From contig JAENJF010000002.1 of the NCBI GenBank assembly GCA_016844685.1, positions 1 through 39,449 of the forward strand: DNA of 39,449 bases. Reading direction: 5' to 3'. The notes under the pieces were generated by a model that was given only the letters and a program-made list of their open reading frames with translations, had not been told where the DNA came from and did no database searches. Source of the DNA: Candidatus Nitrosotenuis sp. GTDB lineage: Archaea > Thermoproteota > Nitrososphaeria > Nitrososphaerales > Nitrosopumilaceae. Shown here piece after piece: positions 16,126-23,854 of the stretch (its first letter is position 1; each line of letters starts with the position of its first letter). Made by a program: the position numbers and the translations under genes.

Positions 16126-16827
16126 ATGAAAAATGACTCTGCAACCAAGAATGAACTTGTGTCTGCCATAGAAAACGAGGCTAAATTTAGAATAGATGGT
16201 TTTATTCAAGGAGCAATTGATTTAGCTGAAGAAGTTCACGCTGATGTAAAAAGAGAAGATGGAATTGCATCTTTTCTTGAAACTCACGTTTGGCCAGTCA
16301 CAATAGATGTAATAAGGCATTATAAATTGGCAAACAAACCGTTAACTACTCTTCAGATAGTTTCCTCAATGCTACACGATGTCATGGAAGATAATGAAAA
16401 GATTCTTGATTTGTATACCGCAAAAGCATACGGTTTTGATGCATATTTTAGACACAGATTTGGGGATTACGTATACAACATAGCTATGATTTTGAAAGTA
16501 AAACCACTAGAAAGTTATCAAGGTTCTAATGACAATGAACGTCAGACTGAAAGGTTTCGCGAATATTGTAGTGTTCTTGCAAGTTCTGAATATGATGTTA
16601 AAACTATCAAGCTAGCAGACAGATTAAACAACATGAGGTTTATTGCCAGAGTTCATGGACATGAAAAAATAGGACGTTACATAAGGGAAGCAGAAGACTT
16701 TTACCTTGCATACTCGATTATACCGCCTTGTATGGGTGATTTTTACACAGAAATTCGAAAGGCGTATGAGGATTTAAGAAACGTAAAGGTAAATACCGAG
16801 TTTGTGATTAAAAATAAATCAAAATAA
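16126..16827 (+). CDS. SpoT/MESH1-type HD hydrolase, predicted (p)ppGpp hydrolase
   Basis: A 233-aa stand-alone HD-superfamily protein. The complete metal and catalytic set of the RelA/SpoT hydrolase domain can be aligned: His54 in ETHVWPV, His84-Asp85 and Glu88-Asp89 in LHDVMED, and Asp165 with Asn169 in KLADRLNNMR. No synthetase domain or regulatory TGS/ACT domain is present, so it resembles the small alarmone hydrolases (MESH1). The predicted reaction is Mn-dependent removal of the 3' diphosphate from (p)ppGpp or a related nucleotide; another phosphorylated substrate such as NADPH (as for metazoan MESH1) is possible. A TTTAAAT box 22-28 nt upstream suggests a leaderless mRNA. AT-rich surroundings hint at acquisition. 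Confidence 0.8.
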   Translation: MKNDSATKNELVSAIENEAKFRIDGFIQGAIDLAEEVHADVKREDGIASFLETHVWPVTIDVIRHYKLANKPLTTLQIVSSMLHDVMEDNEKILDLYTAKAYGFDAYFRHRFGDYVYNIAMILKVKPLESYQGSNDNERQTERFREYCSVLASSEYDVKTIKLADRLNNMRFIARVHGHEKIGRYIREAEDFYLAYSIIPPCMGDFYTEIRKAYEDLRNVKVNTEFVIKNKSK

Positions 16828-16860
16828 TTATTGCCACATACAGATAGTTTCCACTTTTAG

Positions 16861-16989
16861 CTACTTTAACGGTCTTAGCTCACAGTCACATTCGTCTTTT
16901 TTACCACAAAAAGGACATAAACACTCACAATTTAGTAGAGGAGTCTGACAAGTAGGACATTTGGTATATTCAGCAAAATCTTCTCTCAT
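16861..16989 (-). CDS. 42-aa Cys-rich zinc-ribbon microprotein
   Basis: ATG-started frame of 42 codons beginning MREDFAEYTKCPTC and containing eight cysteines in four close pairs (CPTC, CEC, CPFC, CDC). This is enough for two zinc sites or a small treble-clef/ribbon fold. Cysteine density this high is not expected by chance in AT-rich DNA. It lies between the HD hydrolase and fixC and converges on the former. Function unknown; nucleic-acid or protein-binding adaptor is the usual role of such ribbons. Confidence 0.6.
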   Translation of the reverse strand: MREDFAEYTKCPTCQTPLLNCECLCPFCGKKDECDCELRPLK

Positions 16990-17106
16990 TAGATCTCGCC
17001 ATTACGGGAATATACCATTAAGAAATTTAAAGTGATTCGTGCAAAATCTAAAAAATTGACCACAAATTCATTTGATTTATGAATATTTTTAAATAAAATA
17101 TTATTT

Positions 17107-18984
17107 TTAGCCGTACTGATAGTTTATTCCTTTTTCTCCACGCGGATGTTTCCAATCGGTTTCTTGAGAACAGGTGCCGCACTCGATACATCCTTCATGG
17201 GCCAGCATCACTTGATCATTTTCTAATGTATAGCACTTGGTAGGACATAAAATGGTCAATTTTTTCATAAATTCTGTCTTGTTATCAATTACTTTGATAT
17301 GAGATTGTTTGTCGTCATCATAATTTAATTTTGCAATTCTTTGTGCTAGTGAAGGAATTGATGGCAAATAGGTTGAATTTACTGCTTTTCCTAGTCTCTC
17401 TGCAATCAGGATTGGAACTTTGACATAGGTGTCTTCAGATTCCACCATTGGCAGCAATCTATCATAACCAAGAATGTTTGCAAATTTTACAGCAACAGAT
17501 CTGAATGTCCCACTTGACATTAGTTTGATTATTGGCCCATAACGTGAACCTATAATGTCTTTTGGAACGTCCTTTGCCGCATCAAGGAAAATTTTCAAAT
17601 AGTCTTTATCAATTTCAGTCATATCTTTGGTGTAAGGACTCTGTTCTACAGCGAACGAGTATGATTCACCAAGATTTTTTAGTTCAAAGTTGTTTTTGTC
17701 TAAAGAGGCAGCTACTGCATTTGCTGCCCTTACTGCGTCATCTATTCCGACATTTAGGCCTTCAATACGTGGACCGATGAATATGCCCCTGCCTGCGGCG
17801 TCCCCGACAAATAATATGTTCTTAAAGTAAGGTTTTTTCATCCTACATCGTTTTCCATCTGGAATTAGTTTTGCGCCATATTCAGATTCGTTGTAATCAG
17901 TTACAAAGCTAACACCGTATTTTTGGGTTAGCTGATCCTGTATGAAAGTCAGTTTTTCTTTGATTTCCTCAGCTGAAGAATACTTGCCAGATTTTATCAA
18001 ATTCTCTCGTCCTGTTGGGGAAAGAGCTGCATCTCTAAGTTCATACCAAGTTTTTATTAGCTTTGCCACTGCGAATCGTACACGCATTTGCTCTTCCTGT
18101 GGAAGGCTCTTGTCTATTTCCTTTCGAAGTGGAATCTGGTCTTTGAGAAATTCGCTTACATAGGGATTTGCTATCAAGGCATTAATCAATGAAGACGGAT
18201 CCGTTGGATTTGAAAGTAATGAATCAAAATGATAAACTGCGCCTAGGGACAAGGTATTAGAATTTGTGTACAGGAATCCTCCCCCAATGTGATTTAGGGT
18301 GACATCTCCTGAAAAAAGATGGGCTGCCCCTTCTCCTGATTCTACTCCGAATCTCTCATTAATTATCTCTTCAGGTACTTTGACAACAACTTTGACTCCC
18401 TGATATAATTGAGACGGGGTGAACTTTGGACGCACTCCGCAAATCTCAGCCACTTCTGAATTAACACCGTCGGCTGCAATGATTGCCTTTACTTCAAATT
18501 CTTCTAGCTCATCAGTTGTAATAGTCGTCTTGCCTGTCTGAGCATCCCAAGAAATAGAGTTAACGTGTACTCCAGGTATTATGCCACCCCCCAATTTTTG
18601 TGCACTTTCTAAGGCCTGCTTTGCAAACCAAGCATTCAGCTTATTCAATAAAACTGAATAACCAAAATTGGCCTCATAATCATGGGCTGCAGTCAAATCC
18701 ATCGAGTAGATTTTGTTTTTTGATGCAGCGTGCAAGATGTAACTCGTAATTTTTCTCTCAAATGGTTTATCTGTGAAAAAAGCATCTCCATAAACATCCT
18801 CAACATTGAAAACTTTGCCGCGTTTTGGTTTTTTAGAATATAAAATACCACCCGACAAGTTCTTCGTTCCCACCTTATGACCGCCCTCAATGAGGACTGC
18901 CTGTTTACCCAGATTGGATAGTTGTTTTAGAGCGGCAAGGCCAGCTGAGCCACCACCAATAATTGCTACATCATATTTTTCCAT
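17107..18984 (-). CDS. fixC: FixC-FixX fusion: ETF-quinone oxidoreductase family protein
   Basis: A 625-aa flavoprotein that would pass electrons from reduced electron-transfer flavoprotein to the (mena)quinone pool at the membrane. The N-terminus VAIIGGGSAGLAAL is the FAD Rossmann motif; LFVGDAAGRG near residue 390 is the second FAD contact. The C-terminal 60 residues are a FixX-like [4Fe-4S] domain with CPTKC and CIECGTC, so FixC and FixX are one polypeptide, as in mitochondrial ETF-QO. It starts eight bases after etfA and ends the etfB-etfA-fixC operon. Confidence 0.88.
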   Translation of the reverse strand: MEKYDVAIIGGGSAGLAALKQLSNLGKQAVLIEGGHKVGTKNLSGGILYSKKPKRGKVFNVEDVYGDAFFTDKPFERKITSYILHAASKNKIYSMDLTAAHDYEANFGYSVLLNKLNAWFAKQALESAQKLGGGIIPGVHVNSISWDAQTGKTTITTDELEEFEVKAIIAADGVNSEVAEICGVRPKFTPSQLYQGVKVVVKVPEEIINERFGVESGEGAAHLFSGDVTLNHIGGGFLYTNSNTLSLGAVYHFDSLLSNPTDPSSLINALIANPYVSEFLKDQIPLRKEIDKSLPQEEQMRVRFAVAKLIKTWYELRDAALSPTGRENLIKSGKYSSAEEIKEKLTFIQDQLTQKYGVSFVTDYNESEYGAKLIPDGKRCRMKKPYFKNILFVGDAAGRGIFIGPRIEGLNVGIDDAVRAANAVAASLDKNNFELKNLGESYSFAVEQSPYTKDMTEIDKDYLKIFLDAAKDVPKDIIGSRYGPIIKLMSSGTFRSVAVKFANILGYDRLLPMVESEDTYVKVPILIAERLGKAVNSTYLPSIPSLAQRIAKLNYDDDKQSHIKVIDNKTEFMKKLTILCPTKCYTLENDQVMLAHEGCIECGTCSQETDWKHPRGEKGINYQYG

Positions 18985-18992
18985 GATACCAC

Positions 18993-20177
18993 CTACGCCT
19001 CAACAGTTTTCTCCTGTTTTTTTAGCTCTTCAATCAACAATGGAATAATATCTTCCATTCTTCCTTTTATGAATAGATCTGATTCATCTTTCATTTGAGA
19101 ATTTTCATCTGGATTTATTGCAACAACAAGTTCTGCTTCTTTCATTCCCGCAATGTGTTGAATTGCTCCACTGATTCCAACTGCAACATATACCATAGGG
19201 TTTACTTTTCTTCCACTGGTTCCAATTACTCGATCAGGTATCATATAATTATTTGAGAGGGATTGATTTACTGGAAATGGCTTTTTTGATATTGGTAATG
19301 AGACGCCTATTTCAGCTTTCAAGACTTTTGCAAAATGTTCTATGAGTTTGATATTTTCATCAGGAGAATCTTTTATTCCGCGTCCAAAACTAACTATGGC
19401 TTTACAGCTATCAAAATCAACTTCACTTTTGATTACCTTTCTGCTAAGGATTTTTACTGCAAGGTCTTTTTGGTCAATAGTTGGTATGAAATCTAAAACT
19501 ATGCCAGTTCTGGATTCATCAGGCGTGATTGCTTCAAAGACGCCAGGTATGATACTGCAGGATTGCGGGTGATAATCTCTTTCTATTGCGGGATTTTTAT
19601 TATCAAGGCATAGAATTGTAGTCCACAGAAAACCAGAAAAATCAGGTCGATACATTTCAATTGTTTTTTCATAAGTTACAGGCTTTCCAGCTGTTTTACT
19701 TTGATGTGTAATTGTTACGTCGTTTATCTCGAGTTTGTTAATATCGGAGGCAAGACCTGATTCAAGTTCGGTTAAAACAGTTGATGATAAATGCCTGCCA
19801 ATACTATCTGCAGCAAAGAACATGTAGCGGGGTCTTTTGAATTCTGCTCCATAGGTTGGCTCAATCTTTGTTGCAAGATCTTTGTCTGACGCAATTTGAC
19901 AAATTACTTTTGTGTAAATTGTATTTCTCATTTCTTTTAGTTCTGGATGATCAGCACAAATTACTGCATCTGCCCCATACTCGATTAATTGATTAGCCAG
20001 ATCTTTTACTTGATGTCCCAATAATACTGCGATGACTTTTTCATTCGATTGATATTTTTTATTGAAATCATCAAAGAGCCTTCTTGCCTCACCAAGCATC
20101 TCAAGACTTACCGGAACTAGTTTTCCATCCTCTAATTCCATTACAACATGAACATGCCTGTATTTTCCTTCAGTCAT
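18993..20177 (-). CDS. etfA: electron transfer flavoprotein alpha subunit (EtfA/FixB), enlarged
   Basis: Pairs with EtfB to form the FAD-containing electron carrier. The C-terminal FAD domain is clear: SFGRGI, VIGTSGRKVNPMVYVAVGISGAIQHIAGM and VVAINPDENSQM. At 394 aa it is longer than typical EtfA (about 310-340); the extra residues lie mainly between about 110 and 240, with no CxxC ferredoxin motif. It overlaps etfB by four bases (ATGA) and precedes fixC by eight, so the three are translated from one message. Confidence 0.9.
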   Translation of the reverse strand: MTEGKYRHVHVVMELEDGKLVPVSLEMLGEARRLFDDFNKKYQSNEKVIAVLLGHQVKDLANQLIEYGADAVICADHPELKEMRNTIYTKVICQIASDKDLATKIEPTYGAEFKRPRYMFFAADSIGRHLSSTVLTELESGLASDINKLEINDVTITHQSKTAGKPVTYEKTIEMYRPDFSGFLWTTILCLDNKNPAIERDYHPQSCSIIPGVFEAITPDESRTGIVLDFIPTIDQKDLAVKILSRKVIKSEVDFDSCKAIVSFGRGIKDSPDENIKLIEHFAKVLKAEIGVSLPISKKPFPVNQSLSNNYMIPDRVIGTSGRKVNPMVYVAVGISGAIQHIAGMKEAELVVAINPDENSQMKDESDLFIKGRMEDIIPLLIEELKKQEKTVEA

Positions 20178-21052
20178 TTTATCACCATTGCAGATAAGGC
20201 TTCCTTGATTTTTGAAACCGCTTTTCTAATATGTTCTGGATTTGAACCGTCCAGGACCTCGGCCTTTCTGTTTGCTTTTCCCTTGGGAATCCTTTCAACC
20301 TTGTAAACAATTGTTGGTGAACCTGGAAGGCCAACTAGTGTCTGATCAACTCCTAGTTGTTGTACATTGAAAACTTTGAGATATTGTTTGTAATTGTCAG
20401 CTCTGATTTTTGCTTCTTTTTGATATTTTTCATACGCGAGCCTTTCAGAGACAGTGTTAAAGGTTGCTTTGTAGGAAGGATCAATTGCTATAAACACGGG
20501 AAGCGGTGCCTGCACTTCTTCAACAACGTCGTAAAATCCCTGAAGGCTAACAATTCTTTTGATTGTAATAGTCCGAGTTTGTACGTCTACATGATAATCA
20601 ATTACATTTCCAAAGAATGTATATCCAAGCTTCCAAGCAGTCTGAGGCCCAGTTTGCCCCGTTTCACCGTCAGATGCACGATGCCCTGAAAAAACAATGT
20701 CAGCTTTATCTTCTAGTTTTTGAATACCTGCTCTTAGAACCTCGGCAGTAGCAAGAGTGTCAGCCCCAGCAAAAATTCTATCGGAATACAAATGAAGTTC
20801 TTCAGCATCACAGGTTTGCTGGGCTTGTTGAAGAGCCATCTCCCCCATTGGTGGACCCATAGTTGTTACTGCGATTCTTGCACCATACCTTACTTTGGCA
20901 TAAAATGCAGCTTTTGCTGCAACCGCACTGTGTGGACCTAGAGTGCTTTTTGTTTCGGCACGGTTAAGTGTTCCATCTGGATTGTAGCTAACACTGCCTT
21001 CTGAAAAGTCTGGTTCTAGTTTTATAATCACAGCCAAGTTAAGTTGTGTCAT
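20174..21052 (-). CDS. etfB: electron transfer flavoprotein beta subunit (EtfB/FixA)
   Basis: Beta subunit of the ETF heterodimer, 292 aa. The nucleotide-binding region around ADTLATAEVLRAGIQ and FSGHRASDGETGQTGPQTAWKLG is characteristic of EtfB/FixA. FixA-type subunits that bifurcate carry a second FAD in this region; sequence alone does not settle whether this one does. GGAGAG lies just before the start. It is the first intact gene of the etfB-etfA-fixC operon and lies 24 bp after the aldehyde dehydrogenase remnant. Confidence 0.9.
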   Translation of the reverse strand: MTQLNLAVIIKLEPDFSEGSVSYNPDGTLNRAETKSTLGPHSAVAAKAAFYAKVRYGARIAVTTMGPPMGEMALQQAQQTCDAEELHLYSDRIFAGADTLATAEVLRAGIQKLEDKADIVFSGHRASDGETGQTGPQTAWKLGYTFFGNVIDYHVDVQTRTITIKRIVSLQGFYDVVEEVQAPLPVFIAIDPSYKATFNTVSERLAYEKYQKEAKIRADNYKQYLKVFNVQQLGVDQTLVGLPGSPTIVYKVERIPKGKANRKAEVLDGSNPEHIRKAVSKIKEALSAMVIK

Positions 21053-21076
21053 TCATCTCTCCATTTACCAATCAAA

Positions 21077-21274
21077 TCAATTCACAATAACTGACTTTAC
21101 ATTTACAAACTCTTTTAATCCATAATTTGATAGCTCTTGTCCTATACCAGAATTTTTGATATTGCCAAAAATAATTCTCGAATCTTTTACTTCATGATTG
21201 ACTTGTTCGGAGGAGATTGCATCATATTCAGCAAAAATTTCTTCAGTGGCTGGATTAATGGTAGTAATCTTCAT
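21077..21274 (-). pseudogene. aldehyde dehydrogenase remnant: N- and C-termini joined, centre lost
   Basis: A 65-codon frame whose first 30 residues (MKITTINPATEEIFAEYDA) are the N-terminus of an NAD(P)-aldehyde dehydrogenase of the succinate-semialdehyde type. Its last 32 residues (IIFGNIKNSGIGQELSNYG, then LKEFVNVKSVIVN) are the extreme C-terminus of the same family. About 390 residues, including the NAD domain and catalytic Cys and Glu, are missing, and the junction near residue 30-33 is in frame. The reading frame is intact with its own ATG and a GAGGG upstream, so a short peptide might still be made, but it cannot be a dehydrogenase. Located immediately before etfB. Confidence 0.8.
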
Positions 21275-21559
21275 GATAGCCCTCTAGGAGGGAGATTAAT
21301 AAATATTGGTAGTACAAACCATTTATTACCAATCATTACCACTAGATATATCCTATAGTCCACAACGGAAATCATAAGCAAGTAAAACGACAGAGAGCAA
21401 AGACATCTTTGCAGTTTATGCATAATGTTTCCTCAAATACAAAGAAAAGAAGCAATTAGGAACTTGAACCAAGTATTTCTCTTATAAATCACCAAAAAAG
21501 AATGCAAAATACGAAAAAATTACTAAAAATGGGTTTTACATAGAATAAAAAATGTCGAG

Positions 21560-23029
21560 CTAAAATTGTATCAAATTCCTAACTATTTGGCTTTCCTCAG
21601 TGATAATTTTGCCTGGATTTAATACGTTGTCTGGATCAAACAGTTTTTTGAGTTCTCTAAAAATTTTGTAATTCTTATTTCCATATTGTAGCTTTACAAA
21701 CTCAGATCTAGGTAAACCGTCTCCATGTTCTGCAGTAATTGTTCCACCCATTTTAATTACCTTAATGAAAAAAATTTTTGCTATCTTCTTTAGCAGTTTC
21801 TTATCTTTTCTTTTTGAGATTAAACGAATGTGCAAATTGCCGTTACCAGCATGTCCATAAATAATAGATTTGGTATCAAATCGCCGGTTAATTCCGTTGA
21901 TTATTGAGATTAATTTATCAAGATCTTCAACAGGTACTGCAGCATCTTCAATCATATGAGGAATTCTCATATTTTTTGGAATAAACTTAAGATTATAAGA
22001 CAAGGCCAAATCTCTGAATCTCCACCATCTCTCAATATCGAGTTCGGCATAAAGTTCACAGACTATTCTTCCGAGAATTATTTTCTTCAGTTTAGAAATA
22101 TTCTTTTTTAAATTTGTGTCATATTCTACAAATAGCAAACACTTAGTTGAAGGATGAAATCTGTGGCTGATGTTCTTCAAAGTGTGTTCATCGACAAATT
22201 CTAGTGATACAGGTTTTGTTCTTAGAATATTTACACATTCTTTTGTGCTCTTTACAATATCATCATATTCGATAATTAGCAAACATTTCTGTTGAGGAAT
22301 TTTTTTTGTTTTTAATTTAGCTGATACAATGATTCCAAGAGTACCTTCAGACCCTGCTATTATTTTGTGGGAGTCATTTAGATTCTTAATTGCATCCAAT
22401 CTATAACCGCAGGAATTTTTTGTAACATTTGGATATTTCTTTCTATCTATGGCATGTGCAAAATTCGTAATAGCTTTTCCGAATTTTTTGTTAGATGGTA
22501 GCGTAATAACTTCGCCATTTCCTGTAATTATGGTAACTTCGAGTAAATTATCAATTACACTACCGTATTTTAATGATTTACTTCCGCTTGAATTATTTGC
22601 AATCATTCCTCCAACAGAACAGTATGGTCCTATCGAGGGGTTAGGGGCAAAAAAAGATTCTTCCTTCTTTAAAATTAAATCGAGTTTTCCTTTTGTTATT
22701 CCTGGACCTACCGACACAAAATTCTTTCCAACTTTGATATGATTCAAATTTTTTAGATCAAGAATTATACCAGAACCTAATGCCCCACCAACAAGCCCTG
22801 TTGATGCCCCTCTTGGAACAATTGGGATTTTATTTTCTCTAGAAAACTTTATTATTTTTAAAATATCGTTTTGATTTTTTGGAAATACGACAACTTTTGG
22901 TTTAATCTGATATGAGCTTGAATCAACTGAGTAATAATCCAATATTTCTTTGTCCCAAAGAACTTCGCCAGAAATTAGTTCAGCAAGATTTTTTCTAACA
23001 TTGTTTAATAATTCTATGCTAGTAACCAT
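21560..23029 (-). CDS. GlcD-type FAD-linked 2-hydroxyacid dehydrogenase
   Basis: A 489-aa flavoprotein of the FAD-binding type 4/vanillyl-alcohol oxidase fold, similar to GlcD, D-lactate and D-2-hydroxyglutarate dehydrogenases. The FAD-binding half shows PRGASTGLVGGAL and PSIGPYCSVGGMIANNSSGS near residues 95-150; the C-terminal half has IIYGHAGNGNLHIR with metal-binding His residues and TAEHGDGLPRS near residue 430. Substrate unknown: glycolate, D-lactate or D-2-hydroxyglutarate are candidates. It is on the same strand as etfB, etfA and fixC, 285 bp and a remnant gene upstream of them, so ETF is a plausible electron acceptor. Strongly AT-rich codon use compared with the lys cluster. Confidence 0.85.
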   Translation of the reverse strand: MVTSIELLNNVRKNLAELISGEVLWDKEILDYYSVDSSSYQIKPKVVVFPKNQNDILKIIKFSRENKIPIVPRGASTGLVGGALGSGIILDLKNLNHIKVGKNFVSVGPGITKGKLDLILKKEESFFAPNPSIGPYCSVGGMIANNSSGSKSLKYGSVIDNLLEVTIITGNGEVITLPSNKKFGKAITNFAHAIDRKKYPNVTKNSCGYRLDAIKNLNDSHKIIAGSEGTLGIIVSAKLKTKKIPQQKCLLIIEYDDIVKSTKECVNILRTKPVSLEFVDEHTLKNISHRFHPSTKCLLFVEYDTNLKKNISKLKKIILGRIVCELYAELDIERWWRFRDLALSYNLKFIPKNMRIPHMIEDAAVPVEDLDKLISIINGINRRFDTKSIIYGHAGNGNLHIRLISKRKDKKLLKKIAKIFFIKVIKMGGTITAEHGDGLPRSEFVKLQYGNKNYKIFRELKKLFDPDNVLNPGKIITEESQIVRNLIQF

Positions 23030-23085
23030 TTTGCCTCAAGTTGATAAGCGAGTTAAAAACATAATTGAATTAAAATGTCACCCCT

Positions 23086-23154
23086 TTTCATGTATTCAGT
23101 TTAATGATAAATGGAGAAACAGATTAGAAAAATTAGGGTCGGAATACATGAAAA
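23086..23154. repeat. 13-bp perfect inverted repeat with 43-nt spacer
   Basis: TTTTCATGTATTC at 23086-23098 is the exact reverse complement of GAATACATGAAAA at 23142-23154. It lies in the AT-rich gap between glcD (- strand) and the DUF6659-like gene (+ strand). It could be a hairpin in an RNA, paired operator sites for a divergent promoter, or the trace of a small mobile element. Confidence 0.45.
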
Positions 23155-23163
23155 CCTAAAAAA

Positions 23164-23178
23164 TGAAAACGGTTTTCA
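23164..23178. repeat. 15-bp hairpin/operator-like inverted repeat
   Basis: TGAAAAC, one G, then GTTTTCA: seven-base arms around a single central base. This dyad without a usable loop looks more like a protein-binding site than a terminator. It lies between the divergent glcD and the gene at 23300. Confidence 0.3.
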
Positions 23179-23299
23179 ATTTTAAAATAACTAATATAAA
23201 AAGATTCTTGAAAATGTTAAAGTTTTTTATAAAAAATTAAACAGGTGTTAATAAAAAAATATAGAAACCTTATCATCATACCTTCAATTAGATATCATA

Positions 23300-23698
23300 A
23301 TGTCTTCAAATGTAGAAATGATGGATGATGACGGTAAACTAGTAAGTATGGTAATGGAAGGAATTCCAAAGGCAAGGTTTGCACTAGTATGTGACGAAAA
23401 GGGAAAGATTCTTTGGAATAGTCGTCGAAACAATGTGACACATCTTCTTACTGTTGAAGACACAAAAAAATCGATAAAAAGAGCTTTAGAAAACTGGCGT
23501 TTTCGTGATGAATTGTCATCAAAGATTGGAAAAGTCAAATATGCCTTAGCAGTTTATGAAAAACTCATACGGGTAACTGTTCCACTTGCAAATGGCCATA
23601 TGCTATTAGTAAGTATACAAGAAGAAAATCCAGGCCACATAAAAAGCGTCATGAATATTGTAGAGTGGGTCCAAAAACATTCTACCAAATTTCAATAA
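23300..23698 (+). CDS. DUF6659-like roadblock-type protein, copy 2
   Basis: A 132-aa paralogue of the gene at 14248: IPKARFALVCDEKGKILWNSRRNNVTHLLT, then KIGKVKYALAVYEKLIRVTVPLANGHMLLVS. The alternating sheet-helix pattern and the CD-x-x-GKI turn suggest a profilin/roadblock fold. A Met/Asp-rich N-terminal extension (MSSNVEMMDDDGK) is absent from copy 1. No membrane segment. No function is known; small regulatory or GTPase-adaptor roles are typical of the fold. A hairpin follows 120 bp downstream, before the convergent acyl-CoA synthetase. Confidence 0.72.
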   Translation: MSSNVEMMDDDGKLVSMVMEGIPKARFALVCDEKGKILWNSRRNNVTHLLTVEDTKKSIKRALENWRFRDELSSKIGKVKYALAVYEKLIRVTVPLANGHMLLVSIQEENPGHIKSVMNIVEWVQKHSTKFQ

Positions 23699-23820
23699 AT
23701 ACCAATAAACAACACTTTCAGGATCTTGGATTAATCAGTATTCGTATTTCTATAACAAATTGTACGTTACAGAAGTTTGAATCAATTGCTCAATCATATC
23801 CAGATATCAAATAGATACCA

Positions 23821-23842
23821 ACTAGTACATTATCATACTAGT
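23821..23842. terminator. hairpin between convergent genes
   Basis: ACTAGTA, an eight-base loop, then TACTAGT, thirteen bases before the end of the acyl-CoA synthetase gene on the other strand. Its position between converging transcripts suggests a termination or RNA-end element. Archaeal termination depends mainly on T tracts, so this is tentative. Confidence 0.3.
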
Positions 23843-23854
23843 GGATTTTAATCC

